A DNA stretch of 60,000 nucleotides from Strigamia acuminata (lineage: Eukaryota > Arthropoda > Chilopoda > Geophilomorpha > Linotaeniidae): the NCBI GenBank assembly GCA_949358305.1, contig OX442317.1, positions 10,856,186-10,916,185 of the forward strand. The letters are read 5' to 3'. The notes under the pieces are model-generated. The model saw only the letters and a list, made by a program, of their open reading frames with translations, did not search any database and was not told the DNA's origin. The stretch's first letter is position 1. Each line of letters starts with the position of its first letter. The translations under genes were made by a program, and so were the position numbers. Below are positions 9,820 through 20,858 of this stretch, in pieces.

Positions 9820-10590
9820 ATGCCAAACAACAAAGGATTCACTGCTGATGAAGTGATAAAAATATGGAAAGTGAAAGCTGGAAGACTTACTAAGCTTACT
9901 CATGAAATTGCTAAGCTAGTTGATAAATATAACTGGAATATTATCAGTAAAAAGAAAACTAGCAACTTAAACCTCGATCAGGTAGACCAATAGTAACTAC
10001 AAATCGAGCTGATTGCAGAGTTTTACATTTGACAAGTAACTGTTCACATTCAGTTCAAAAAATCTATGATGTCTTTGATGAAAACAATAGTAAAAGTACT
10101 GTTCATAATCACATTCAAGCTTTCCCAATGATAGTTTATAAAATAAATGGCCGAACAACCAACTTTGAGACCTCAACATACTCAAGCCAAATTATAGTGG
10201 GCAAGGGTTCAGACAACCAAGAACAATGAGTGGTACAAAGTGATTTTAGTGATGAGAAGAAGTTGAATCTTGATAGTCCTGATGGTTTGGCTTACTATTG
10301 GCATAAAATTTGAAAGGAACCACACCTTTTTCAGAGCCCAACAGGGTGGAGGGTCAGTAAAGGTATGGGGAACTTTTGCCTTCAGGGGAAGAACTTATGT
10401 AGCATTCATTAGTGGCCGACAGAAATCAGAAAATTTCTGATTTCTGAATCAGAAAACACTAGATGAGTTTTTGCTTCCTGTTGGCCAACGAATTTGGGGA
10501 TACCTAATAGATATTTCAGCAGGATAATGCCACTATTCAATGGCATCGGTTTCTGTACTGCCCAAACATCTCTTTCCAGGTTAACCACTC
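9820..10590 (+). pseudogene. Tc1-like transposase remnant
   Basis: The ATG at 9820 opens a helix-turn-helix-like start (GFTADEVIKIWKVKAGRL). After frame changes the sequence reads VIFSDEKKLNLDSPDGLAYY near 10233, holding the first F-S-D-E catalytic block of Tc1 enzymes. A glycine-rich segment follows, and FQQDNATIQWH near 10516 matches the Q-Q-D-N-A second catalytic block. Multiple stops and frameshifts make it non-functional. No terminal repeats could be assigned. It lies directly outside the MULE duplication. Confidence 0.7.
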
Positions 10591-11047
10591 CTGTAGGGAG
10601 GTGCCAAAGAATGTCGCTAAATTTCCTAAAATTACTTGTGCCATCGTTGCAAAATTGTTTTGTTTATATCTAACGGAAATCGCTCAAATTCAAATTCAAA
10701 CCGTTAACTAATTCTTGCATCGTGACAATGCTTACTGCACACAACATGCGGTTGTTCTCACAATCGAATCCCATTTAAAGCCTCGTTCAAAACTCGATTT
10801 TGAACATTAGTCATCGAACCTTCATCTAAATCTGCACTACGGCATGGAAACTGTGATTTTAAAGCTTCTACAACCATTCTGGTAATTTTTTTAAATTATT
10901 TTGACATCTATTTGAGCCAAATTAATTTTAAAAAATTTAAAGGAAAGTAAAAGAAGCTTTAAAACCAGTTTCCATTCCTTAGAGCAGATTAAGATGGAGG
11001 TTCGATTTTGGATAATACTGACAATCTAGTCAAGGTGTGGGACTATA
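10591..11047. repeat. Imperfect inverted repeat in otherwise unassigned sequence
   Basis: Between about 10812 and 11008 two arms pair imperfectly: the left contains TCGAACCTTCATCTAAATCTGC and GGAAACTGTGATTTTAAAGC, the right their diverged complements. The loop is about 60 bp. No ORF or family is recognised. It is probably a small fold-back element. Confidence 0.5.
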
Positions 11048-11391
11048 CAGTGCGTTTCAAAAGTATAAAAACGGTAACAATTGTCTGGCTGTTCACAAAC
11101 CAAAAGGAGAAATTTATTTACTTCATTATTTATAACATCAGAAACAATTCTTAATATATTGGTCCAATTTTTATACAAAATTGTCAAACAAATCTTAAAT
11201 ATTCTGTAATAAAAAAAAATCAAATTTTTGGCTTATTTTGCTGTTACAAAAATATAGGAACATGTCACAAAAAATGATAATGCAAATGAGATTGACCAAA
11301 CAGATTAAAAATTTGACTATCAACTCATGAAATGACATCATATAGATGTAATTTTCTACATGTAATGTCACATTTTGAAAAATTAACCAAA

Positions 11392-11860
11392 ATGCCAAGA
11401 GGTAAACATCTGTCAAAGCTTGAAGTGTGCAAAATATATAACTTATATGAAGAAGGAAAGTCCTACAGAGCTATAGCTAGCAGTATTAAAAGGTCAACAA
11501 CAGCCATACATAATGTCATAGCCCAAGGTGATGATTATGGCAAATCCAAACAAACTGGCAGACCCCAATGTTTAACCCCAAGGGACAAATGGCAGGTATT
11601 TAAGCTGGCAACTAAAAAGTCTATGTCAACAAAGGAAATTTCAGCCCGCATTACCCCTCATGTCTCTCATACAACTATTTGGCAATGTTTAAAAAGCAAC
11701 AACAATACCAAATTCATGAAAATGAAGTCAAAATTGCAACTCACAAAAAACCACAAGGAAAACAGACTAGCTTGGGTCAGTCGATGCCAGACAGAGTGTT
11801 CTCTCTCATCAAATCAAAAGGTGATCCTACAACATATTGAAAGTTCCTTTTTTATTACTT
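11392..11860 (+). pseudogene. Tc1-like transposase, N-terminal DNA-binding part only
   Basis: From ATG 11392: MPRGKHLSKLEVCKIYNLYE and YRAIASSIKRSTTAIHNVI form a first helix-turn-helix; then KQTGRPQCLTPRDKW (the GRP-type linker) and KEISARITPHVSHTTIWQCL form a second. After LAWVSRCQTECSLS the homology ends and the frame runs into the right terminal repeat. The D-D-E catalytic domain is absent. The fragment could still bind element ends, but it cannot cut. Confidence 0.75.
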
Positions 11861-12077
11861 TTTCTGACATGTTCCTATATTTTTGTAACAGCAAAATAAG
11901 CCAAAAATTTGATTTTTCTGTATGATTTAAGATTGGTTTGACAAATTTGCATAAAAATTGGACCAATATATTAACAAGTGTTTCTGGTGTTAGAAATAAT
12001 GAAATAAATAAATTTCTCCTTTTGGTTTGTGAACAGCTAGACAATTGTTACTGTTATTATACTTTTGAAACACACTA

Positions 12078-12490
12078 CCGTCTTCCCCCGAATAAAACAC
12101 CATGGTGTTGTATTCGTAAAAAAACATGTAAGTTTGCAAAAAAAGGAAAATTGTTAATATGTGTTTATGACTATGATTAAAAAAACAAACAATATCTTGT
12201 ATGTTTTTATTTTTTGTGTTTTATTTAAAGTAAAAACAAAAAACAATAAAAATAAACTAAATAAAAACGTACATGTGCTGTATCGTTTGCGTTTTGGAAG
12301 CGTACACTGTACGTATTTCATAGCTTTTTAAAAATTCGAATATAACACCATGGTGTTGTATTCGAATATAACACCATGGTGTTATAGCTGAAGTGGTGTT
12401 ATATTCGAATTTTCGGTCAATGTTTTCAAACTTGCCATTTCGAACAAAACTCGAATACAACACCATGGTGTTATATTCGGGGGAAGACGG
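12078..12490. mobile_element. Miniature element A, nested in the Tc1 end
   Basis: TA-flanked 413-bp unit with inverted ends CCGTCTTCCCCCGAATA. Just inside each end is the 14-bp palindrome AACACCATGGTGTT, which occurs four times in the unit. No coding capacity. A diverged half copy lies at 13020-13151. Confidence 0.85.
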
Positions 12491-12492
12491 TA

Positions 12493-12606
12493 GGTGCATT
12501 CACGTGACGTAATTCCCATTGAATAACATATGTTATTCAATGGGAATGACATCAGGTTCAAACACGAAACGAGTTTTGCATACGTTTTAGAGTTTTTGAA
12601 TGCACC
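12493..12606. mobile_element. Miniature element B, 114 bp
   Basis: TA on both sides (12491-12492, 12607-12608). The inverted ends start GGTGCATTCA. The centre is itself a near-perfect palindrome, CCCATTGAATAACATATGTT continuing into its complement. The ends resemble those of the 547-bp element at 13464-14010, so B may be a short relative. Confidence 0.75.
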
Positions 12607-12898
12607 TACTGTATGTTTTATTGCAGAATTATAGTACAGTGTACATGAAGTTAAACAAGCCACTTTGGTGCAAAATTAAAAGCCAAACTTCTCACAGATA
12701 AAAAATTTATGCATTTGCATCAGGCTCCCATAGAGGTGCTGCAGACACTATCCCTCCAAATATTGGCCAACTTCCGTGATTTTTAACTCGTTTTTCATAC
12801 TGTCTGAATATTAATTTTACCTGCAAACGTCGTGACGTTGTATTGTGAATTTTTTTAGAAATTTCGGAAAAACCATGTAAGTTCAAAATATACAGTAC

Positions 12899-12990
12899 GT
12901 TTTCAATTCGTGTCCAATTCGTTTTCAATTTGTGTCCAATTCCTTTTCAATTCGATTCTTCCCGGCATCGAGCCTATAAAAAGCACACCC
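12899..12990 (+). promoter_or_regulatory. Possible TATA-type promoter preceded by 22-bp repeats
   Basis: Two and a half direct copies of TTTTCAATTCGTGTCCAATTCG (shown split: TTTTCAATTCG, then TGTCCAATTCG) end about 20 bp before GCCTATAAAAAGC (12972-12984). A C-rich stretch with TCCAGCATCACACCC follows, a plausible initiator. No ORF follows; element A debris does. It may be the remains of a transposon promoter. Confidence 0.3.
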
Positions 12991-13019
12991 CGCAACGCTT
13001 CCAGCATCACACCCATCAA

Positions 13020-13151
13020 TGTGCTTGAATACAACGGCATGACGTATTCGAACTGATGTTATATTCGATATTTTTCAAAAACTTCCAAAAACGCAAGTTT
13101 TTTAAAAAAACTCGAATACAACGTCATGATGTTGTATTCGGGGGAAGACGG
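13020..13151. repeat. Half copy of miniature element A
   Basis: Ends with GTATTCGGGGGAAGACGG next to TA, exactly like the right end of element A, and contains a diverged ATGATGTTGTATTCG palindromic core. The left terminal block is missing or unrecognisable. Confidence 0.65.
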
Positions 13152-13463
13152 TAACCTGGGTTTTTTTTTCTTTTTTCCTCCTAACAAGGGAAACGCAAAA
13201 CTAACCTATACCATTTTAATAAAGATATGCTGCTAAAACTCCCCCAAAACTTCTGAAAATGTGTCGTCGACAAAATGTTCATCAACGATTTTTTTCAAAA
13301 GCCCTTTCAAAGTCATTCACATCCATTTCATCAACATTTTCTTTTCCATTTGTTAAAATATCATTTAAACTGCAATTCATTTTTATGCAACACAACACGA
13401 CTTTAAAACATTTTAAGGCTTGATCGAAATACTTTAAAACGTGTAAAAATAGATTTTTCACTA

Positions 13464-14010
13464 AGCGCATTCAATAACTTTTCGTGTAAATTTTCGTCTC
13501 GCACGAATTTTTAGACGAAAAGCCTCGTTTCTGAATGTAATCGTTTATTTATGTAATCGTTTATTTAGCAAATAAACGATTGTTTAACCACATTGTTTAA
13601 CCAACTGCTGTGATTCCAGATCAAGATCTAGATCGTAATTCCCGCTACATGTCGCATAAGGGTACTTCGTTTCGAGATTTTTCTTTCCTCGCATTTTTAT
13701 TTTGTTTCAAGCCCTAATTATAACCAAGGTGATGATTATCATCATCATTCACCACAAAAAAAATAATAACAGCTGCAAAATTGTATTTACATCTCCAATC
13801 GTTGCGATCGATCTAACGGAGATCCAAGATGGCGGCCAAAATATGCAATTTGAACGAGAAAACTCGTTACACGGAGATTTAAACGACCTAAAAAGGTCGT
13901 GTATTTTCAGCCCGTTTTCAGCCTATTTAAACGAGCTTTTAAACGAGAATCTCGTTTAAAAGTTTGTGGAAACGGGTTTAAACGACCGTTTTGGAGTTAT
14001 TGAATGCGCC
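13464..14010. mobile_element. Miniature element with GCGCATTCAATAAC ends
   Basis: A 547-bp unit flanked by TA (13462-13463, 14011-14012), with inverted ends AGCGCATTCAATAAC and GTTATTGAATGCGCC. Next to the right end are repeated TTTAAACGAG-type words and their inverted forms. The only ORF (13702-13959) looks fortuitous. Confidence 0.75.
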
Positions 14011-14180
14011 TAGTGAAATTGACAAATACAAGTACAACATGATTGATAACATTCTTCAGAAGTAATAAGTTTACAACTGCAGTCATTACATCTCGACCAT
14101 GTAAAGGACAGGTGGTAGAGCCATTTAATAAATAAATAAATAAAAAAACCATTCAACAATCTACATAGTTATAATGTTGA

Positions 14181-14804
14181 AAGAGTTTGCGGAGATGCAC
14201 TTTTCCTTATAAATGGCCATCCTTATGACCTTATGGCGTCATAAGCACAAGGCCGTCTTTACACTTTTCAGCATTTTCCAGCATTTTTCTGTGCCCGGCG
14301 CCCTTCTGTGCCCATCAAGCCCCTGTGTCTGGGCGCCCCCCTGTGCCCGGCGCCCCTGGGCTGCAGCCCAGTTAGCCCAATGGTAAAGGTGGGCCTGCAT
14401 AAGCATAAGAATGGACTGTAAGCATAAGGAAAATGGATTTTTATGAGAGTACCTTATAAAATAAGGCAGCCAATCAGATGTCGTTTCCTTAAGATTTCTC
14501 AAAATGGCTGCCAACAATTTCTTGTCCACCTCAGAACTTTGCTTGAACAATTAGCTGGTAATAACATTAGAATTGTTGAAATCTAGTAGCGGTTTGAACA
14601 ATCACAATGTGATAAACCAAACCGCTACTTTTGTTGGTTCAAGGATTGCAATAATATGATGCTTTAAAGCCTTAACAAACTATGCACATGCTATGCACAT
14701 GCTATTACTTGCCACAACCAAGTTCAAAATCTCATAAGGTTATAACACTATAAGGTCATAAGGATGGCCAGTTATAAAGAAAAGTGCATCTCCGCAAACT
14801 CTGT
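14181..14804. repeat. Fold-back element with 60-bp arms and a C-rich core
   Basis: The left arm begins AGAGTTTGCGGAGATGCACT and continues TTCCTTATAAATGGCCATCC. The right arm is its near-exact complement ending GTGCATCTCCGCAAACTCT. Between them is a C-rich stretch with four spaced copies of CTGTGCCC(GGCGCCC) and an inner hairpin built on TAGCGGTTTG and CAAACCGCTA. No clear target duplication was found. Confidence 0.75.
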
Positions 14805-15417
14805 TAACTATTTTTATTCCTATACAGTATATCCAGTTACCTATCTATTCTGTGTGCAATAATACATAACTATGAATTACTGTGAATTAAATATCATTAC
14901 CTTCTTTAGATCTTCCCTTCTTTCGATGATCTCGATCCTACAATTAGCACAAATATGTATTTAATAACTGTAAATGAAATTTAACTAAGAATACTGAATT
15001 CAAATTACTATATTGGCTCAAATACTTGGTCCGTGCACAATTAACAAAATTGCCATAAAACAAGTGTCAATTGTGAAATGAGACAACATATTGGTATCAG
15101 CTTAAAGGGTTCACATCATCAAAATCTTTGAAAGCGATCTTTAAAATGCCCAAAAATTATCATTCAAAAATTGTTACAGGAAAGTTCTTCAAAATAATTA
15201 TTTAACACCTTGTTCGAAATGTTATTGATATTTTAAGTTATTTGTATTTGTAAGAAATGTTTTGTATTTTATAATTGCCCCCAAGTGTTATGTTTAGATT
15301 GTGATTAACAGGATGTGTCCATTTCCTGTCGTAAAAAATTTCGTGTTCTTGTATGTTTTGTTAAATGAGGTGTGTTACATTTTATGCCAATTTCCATGAA
15401 GATTTCAGAACCTCATA
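14805..15417. other. No gene seen
   Basis: AT-rich sequence with no convincing ORF, repeat or structured RNA. Confidence 0.6.
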
Positions 15418-16132
15418 CAAGTTAAATTCAAAAAACCTAGGACACGTAATGATCATGATGAAAACAAAAATTTAATGGCAAAATAATACACAAAATATTT
15501 ATACAATTAAAAAAATTCTTATGTGGAATTATTCCTCTAATACTTGTAGATGAACATTTACTTGTAAAGCAATTTATAAAATATTAATTAAAAATAGAAT
15601 AAATCTCATTATTCTTTTTCAACTTTTATTCAATATAACTGGGACATGTAAAATAAAAATAAAAAACCTGGGACACAGGGAGAAACAAAAGCAAAAGATT
15701 CCATAAAGTAGAAATCAGTGGAAAATAGCCACAATTAGTAGAAATAAAATCATAACCATGTCCTACTTTGTCTATTTTGTACGAGTATGATATAATCAAT
15801 CACTATTATAGCCTATTTAAACAATAGCTTTAGCTTGCACTCAAACAATGGCTCCAAGCTATTTCTATTGACATGCATGTGAAAATTGTTAAAAAACATG
15901 TAGAAAGCAAAGCAAAACGTGATATTTGATATATCAAGAGAAGTTGCCTTGGACCCATTGTTTGAGTGCAAATTAAAGCTATTGCCTCAATAGGCTAGTA
16001 GTGATTATATCATACAAAATATGCAAATTAGGACATGGTTTTAAATTTATTTCTACTAATTATGGCTGTTTTGCTCTAATTTCTACTCTTTGGAATCTTT
16101 TTCTTTTCTTTTTTCCTCATATCCCAGGTTCC
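15418..16132. repeat. Palindromic Tc1-derived element, copy 1
   Basis: Begins after TA with CAAGTTAAATTCAAAAAACC and matches, in inverted orientation, the right end of the copy at 45189-46145. Two halves fold on each other around 15860-15960; the arms include TTTGCACTCAAACAATGG and its complement. The extreme right end is truncated. No transposase sequence remains here. The longer sister at 45 kb still holds a transposase scrap, which ties the family to Tc1. Confidence 0.7.
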
Positions 16133-16690
16133 TACACAAAAAAATCATATATTGCAGATATATTCAACTTCCAGTCCACATAAATAGCAGTATATTTACA
16201 ATGTATAACCAATATATTTGAAATACTACTCAAATCCAGGTGTATGTGCTCACCTCTTTTCAGTGTGTAATCAGAATGTTTATTTAAAGTGTTTCAGATT
16301 TGTTACAACTGTCTCCAAATTTCAACAATTTACGATTTTCCGAAAATGTCAAGCCCATGCACTTTTCATCCGAATCGCCAACAACAATTTTCAACTTTTT
16401 CCAACTGCTTTCAACTTCTTCGTCCCCTAAGTCTTTTTTGTCGACTGCACCATGTGAGAATGATGAAGACAACGGGTTACAATGGTTGTCTAAACTAGAC
16501 TAACTTTATTGATCAGAACACATTTAAATAGAACAAATCCCTCTGTTGATTCTGAACCTCTCCGCAATCATCACTGTTCGTATTACGTGACGTTTTGTTC
16601 ATTTATTGTTTGATTAATGGACGAGTTTGTTCTCCACGTCTTCTTAATACTTTAAATTTTGATGCCCCTGTTTACTTTACTCGTTCTCAT
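16133..16690. other. No gene seen
   Basis: Only short overlapping ORFs on both strands (16218-16503) without recognisable domains. I consider them fortuitous. Confidence 0.5.
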
Positions 16691-17351
16691 TAGGGTTGCA
16701 CCGAATATTAAAAAAGCCGAATAACCGAATACCGAATATTCGGAACCGAATACAGTGGCCGAATATTCGGTATTCGGCCGAATAACCGAATAATAAAAAA
16801 TAATAAACATTTGGGGTGAAAAAAGTTATTTTATGGTGGAAAAGTGTTTTTTCACTGAAGAAAAAAGCCATTTTATGTCATCGTTATGTCAAATTTGCTA
16901 TAAAAATTCAGGTAAAATCGCAAATTTTAATGTAAAAATGGCTTTTTAAATGTAAAAACCACAATTTTTATGTAAAAATGACATTTTAAATGTAAAAGCG
17001 TCATTTTAAACGTAAAAACGTCACTTTTTCACCGTAAAAACGACTTTTTCCCCATATAATGACTTCGTAAAGCCAAAATTAAAATTATTTTGTCAAAATT
17101 GCATTTTTTCATTGAAAAATATAAAGTTTTCTGATGAAATGCAATTTATATAGTAGAAACTACGTAAAATAATCAGTATTTGTCCTAAAAAGGCGAAACT
17201 TTCCATTCAAATGTGCAAATTATTCTAATTTTCTAATTATTATGTATTCGGCCGAATATTAGGTTGATATTCGGCCGAATACTTAATATTCGGTTTTTTG
17301 GCCGAATAGGCCGAATAACCGAATATAAACCGAATATTCGGTGCAACCCTA
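16691..17351. mobile_element. hAT-type miniature element 1 (ACCGAATATT-rich)
   Basis: A 661-bp unit with perfect 8-bp duplications GTTCTCAT (16683-16690, 17352-17359) and inverted ends TAGGGTTGCACCGAATATT. Both ends are packed with CCGAATATTCGG-type words for about 100 bp. The centre is AT-rich with repeated TGTAAAAATGACATTTTAAA-like segments. No ORF. The 8-bp duplication and TA-GGG start fit non-autonomous hAT elements. Confidence 0.85.
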
Positions 17352-17525
17352 GTTCTCATGTTACTTTTTTTCCTTCTTCAATTGATATTACTTACCGATT
17401 ATGTTGCAACATTAACAATTTGCCTGATAATTTGGATCTTTTCTCCATCATATACTAATTTCAAAAGAGAATTATTTACATTCTACTGAATTGATTTAGA
17501 TTTGATTAGCTTTTGAGTATTTATA

Positions 17526-18085
17526 CAGGGTGAGTCAAAAGTCTGGAAACACCTTTTTTTCTTGAAACTGACCGAAGATATATCAATTCTATTTACGTAG
17601 GCATATAGGAACTTGATGGTGGGCTATCCAGTGGTGACCTTAAATTTGACCTGGAAGATCATCTTCAAGGTCATTCAATTCCTAACTTTTAAATCGTTTA
17701 AGATAAAGCAAAATTTCCAATTACAAAGTTGTAGAGCACCATCAAATTAGTACTATCCAACTTATCTTAGTCATCTTGAGTTAAATGTTTTCGTTTTAAA
17801 ATGAAAACAAATCAGCTGAAATAAAGTCAGCCATTGTGGCAAAAATTGAATTTCTGCTGCAAAAGTACTGAATTTCTTCAATAAATGTATTCAAATTTAC
17901 ATTATTATGTAAGTAAACAAGAAAACTCACTGTCTTTTTTTAATGTCTAAATTATTTTATTTTTATAAGAATAAAAAATTTCAATTTGCTGATTTGTTTT
18001 TCCTATATGCCTACATCAATAGAATTGATATATCTTCAGTCATTTTCAAGAAAAAAAGGTGTTTCCAGACTTTTGACTCACCCTG
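17526..18085. mobile_element. Fold-back miniature element 2 (TA-flanked)
   Basis: A 560-bp near-complete palindrome with ends CAGGGTGAGTCAAAAGTCTG, flanked by TA. The interior carries TTCCAATTACAAAGTTGTAG, a block shared with the other CAGGGTG elements in this window (2548, 22326). It is non-coding; the ORF 17943-18158 is a by-product of the palindrome. Confidence 0.85.
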
Positions 18086-18175
18086 TATATTGCTTTGTTT
18101 TGTTGTATTCTGTTTAATTCCTGGTTGTGTATGTTTTGCCCTGTCCCTCCCCTTGTAGGCTTAGGCTGTTGTAAG

Positions 18176-18975
18176 TAGGGTTTCTCTACCGGTATTTACC
18201 GGTATCAATAACCGGTATTTTTTTTTAAAAAACCGAATACCGAATACCGTCTTTATTTCGGTATTTTTACCGGTTTTTATTGGGAGAAAAATAGGGAAAA
18301 CACCGCCAAAATATTTCATTTTAGGGATGGAAATGGTCGGTTTTTAACTCTTTTTATTTTCAATTAATTATTATTGTTGTTTTTTATATTTTTTTTGAGT
18401 AAAGATTTTGTCCAATAGTAGTTGTAATATTTTTAGGAATGTAAGAGGCACGTGCTTGAGGAATTTGACTCACTGAGGTTCCCCTTTCCCTTTCTCTGAC
18501 CTTGTTTGATTCGGATCTAAAAGAGCAAGAAATTTATTTACAAAAAACTTCTCTACTTTATTATTATTTATAATTATTATTGTTATTACCATATTTAAAA
18601 AAAAATTCTCTCAAAATTATTGAAAGTTTTCTTGTATGTTTTAAAATGGCCTCAAAATTACAAACCCAATTGAAGAAGTGTGTTATTAACTTGACCCTGA
18701 ATTCTGTTTCATTAACTGGTTTAAGCAGACAAATTAACCAGAAAATAATTTTTTTTTAAATCAGAACATGAAGTGTATTAAAGATCGTATCCAAAATGTG
18801 ACAAAAATCTTCAGAAAAAAAAATATTTTTTAAAATTTTACTTTATAAAAAAGGAAAATAAAAATAAAAATATTTTATTTTACTTTATTACCGAAAATTA
18901 CCGGTTTACCGATTTTTTTGGACATTGAATACCGAAATACCGGTTTTTCAAAAAGTGCGTTTTTGAGAAACCCTA
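18176..18975. mobile_element. hAT-type miniature element 2 (ACCGGTATT-rich)
   Basis: An 800-bp unit with perfect 8-bp duplications GTTGTAAG (18168-18175, 18976-18983). The inverted ends are TAGGGTTTCTC, followed on both sides by clustered ACCGGTATT and ACCGAATAC words. The internal sequence is A/T-rich and non-coding. The end sequence, duplication length and subterminal word clustering resemble the element at 16691, but the words differ. Confidence 0.85.
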
Positions 18976-18983
18976 GTTGTAAG

Positions 18984-20425
18984 GGACAGGGTGACATTTT
19001 TGTGAATCAATAAACAAGCATTATTAAAATGCCAATTTTTATACCAAAAGTGAACAAAGATCATATTTCGTGGGACATTGGCTAAAAATTGGCTGGTTTC
19101 AGATTAAAAATTCAATTTTAGACCCAAACATCGTTTTAACGAACCGATTTCTCACATCCTTTGCAATTCGTTTCACTGTAATTTGAATGTGTAACATGTT
19201 GTAATGATACGAATCTGCCAAATCGTGTAATGATTTGAATCCGTATTGCCCCTAATACCTTGTTCTCACCAAACGAATCGAGTTTGTTTGGATCTGATCC
19301 GCCGGATCAGATCCAACAGAACAGAGTTCCAACAATCACTTGGATGGAATGCGACAGAGTGCTGGCATTGTTTATTGAATTCCAATCCGTGAATCAAGTT
19401 GTGGGAACTCGGTATTATGATATCAATCTTTAACATCTTGTAATGATACAAATCTGTAGTGTCCTGTAACAATACTGTATGTTCAAATGAATAGTGTCAG
19501 TTCAATCCGCAAACATCATCTATTCGGTTTCAGCTATTTTCAAATTTATTTTTCAACAAGGAGGGAAGTGTAATGCTACCCCCCCCCCCCCCCCCAGGAA
19601 CATAACCGTATCCCTTTTTTTAAGTATGTTGAAAACCTAATCTCAAATTTCATAAAATACAGTATTGATGAAAAATCCTTTCAAGAAATGAGTGAATCCC
19701 ATTCATACAAATAAGTGTCTTTTCAAAACAATTCAAAAATTTCTTTTAGTGTATTGTTATATTACACTATGCATGATATGCAGTTACAAATTGTGACAGC
19801 CCTGCACAAATTTTGAGCCAATATAATGATATAAAATCTTAATACATTAGTTATTAGTTAATCAGATACTGTAATCTAATTTTTTTTGAAGTAATGCATG
19901 CCTTGCTCTCTAAGTACTTTGTAATATTCAAACTGAATGCAAATTTAATATTAATGTTATTTAGTAATCACCTTTCTGCTTTTGTTTTTGTCAACATCAA
20001 CATCCTGATTGACAGATTCAAGGTCTTCACCTCCAGTAGTACAGTTACTCATCACCACTGAACTCTCCTTACACCTACCCTAAAAGTCAATTGCATTGCA
20101 CAATAATTTGTCACTGGTATCCCACATAACAAATAATACAGCTACTATATGGCAAACAAATTTCAAAAATGCTAAATTTAAATCAAACTTCCCATCACAC
20201 AATAAATATATCCTAAATAAGCCAGTGCATTAGCTTAGCTGTGTTTTAGCAAGCATTCCAAATATACACCATTTATTACCTTCTCCTCATAATATCCTTT
20301 GTCATCAGTTCTCTGTTTACCCAGCAGTCGGTCCGTCTCTTGGTCAGTGTCACATTCTAGATAAAATAATAAAGTGCAATCAATATTTCACATTATACAC
20401 ATTATAAATATGACTTTTATATATA
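18984..20425. other. Mostly unassigned; contains a 27-bp palindrome and a 17-base C tract
   Basis: No gene is visible. At 19289-19315, TGGATCTGATCCG is followed after one base by its exact reverse complement. GTAATGATACGAATCTG-like words occur directly repeated at about 19201 and 19440. A run of 17 C residues lies at 19579-19595. The rest is AT-rich. Confidence 0.6.
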
Positions 20426-20427
20426 TA

Positions 20428-20490
20428 CAGGGTATCCACAAAGTCTCTAGACAATTTGAAAAATTTATTAAAAATACAGAATAAAAATTA
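20428..20490. repeat. Possible terminus of a TA element
   Basis: TA followed by CAGGGTATCCACAAAGTCTC resembles the CAGGGTG start of the fold-back families, but no matching right end was found nearby. Probably a truncated copy. Confidence 0.35.
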
Positions 20491-20569
20491 GATACTTTTG
20501 TCGCCTTCTCCCTATGCTAGCACACATCAAAGGCGACAATTTTTTTGGTCAGAATGGTACATAACAAAG

Positions 20570-20718
20570 TATACTATACTCTTTCCACACTCAAGGTTGA
20601 CCCTGGAAGCTGGGCTCCCATTGGCCTACTTAGAAATGCAATGCAATATAGTTACATTGCAGTTCTACAGCCCAGCTTCCAGGGTCAACCTTGAGTGTGG
20701 AAACAGTATACCGGTATA
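20570..20718. repeat. Perfect 32-bp inverted repeat
   Basis: The arm 20585-20616, starting CCACACTCAAGGTTGACCCT, is exactly complementary to 20669-20700 across a 52-bp loop. Imperfect pairing extends about 15 bp further outward. The perfect arms imply either recent formation or ongoing homogenisation. Likely a very small fold-back element. Confidence 0.8.
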
Positions 20719-20858
20719 CACTAAATTTTTTTTCAATTTATGAATATATTTTTGGAGAATTTGTAATATGCACTGTTCAATTCAGATGTCAGACTGTTAG
20801 AAATCCCGGCTCGCCGGTGTACAACACTATTTTTATTTACAGAATTTGGCTCACATAT

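Larger units (their letters stand above)
11048..12611 (+). mobile_element. Tc1-like element with long terminal inverted repeats, host to two nested insertions
   Basis: Left end: TA then CAGTGCGTTTCAAAAGTATA. Right end, on the reverse strand: CAGTAGTGTGTTTCAAAAGT. The terminal repeats extend about 230 bp with roughly 85-90 percent visual identity. The right repeat is split at its TA near the tip by a 413-bp element (12078-12490) and then a 114-bp element (12493-12606). Without these insertions the element would be about 1.03 kb. It holds only the N-terminal part of a transposase, so it is an internally deleted copy. Confidence 0.75.

Noticed and set aside
16218-16503. Overlapping short ORFs on both strands
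   Set aside because: No start context, no domains, and AT-rich Phe/Ser/Asn composition. Likely fortuitous.
19579-19595. 17-base C run, and the C run near 4708
   Set aside because: Homopolymer tracts, possibly length-miscalled. No biological claim made.
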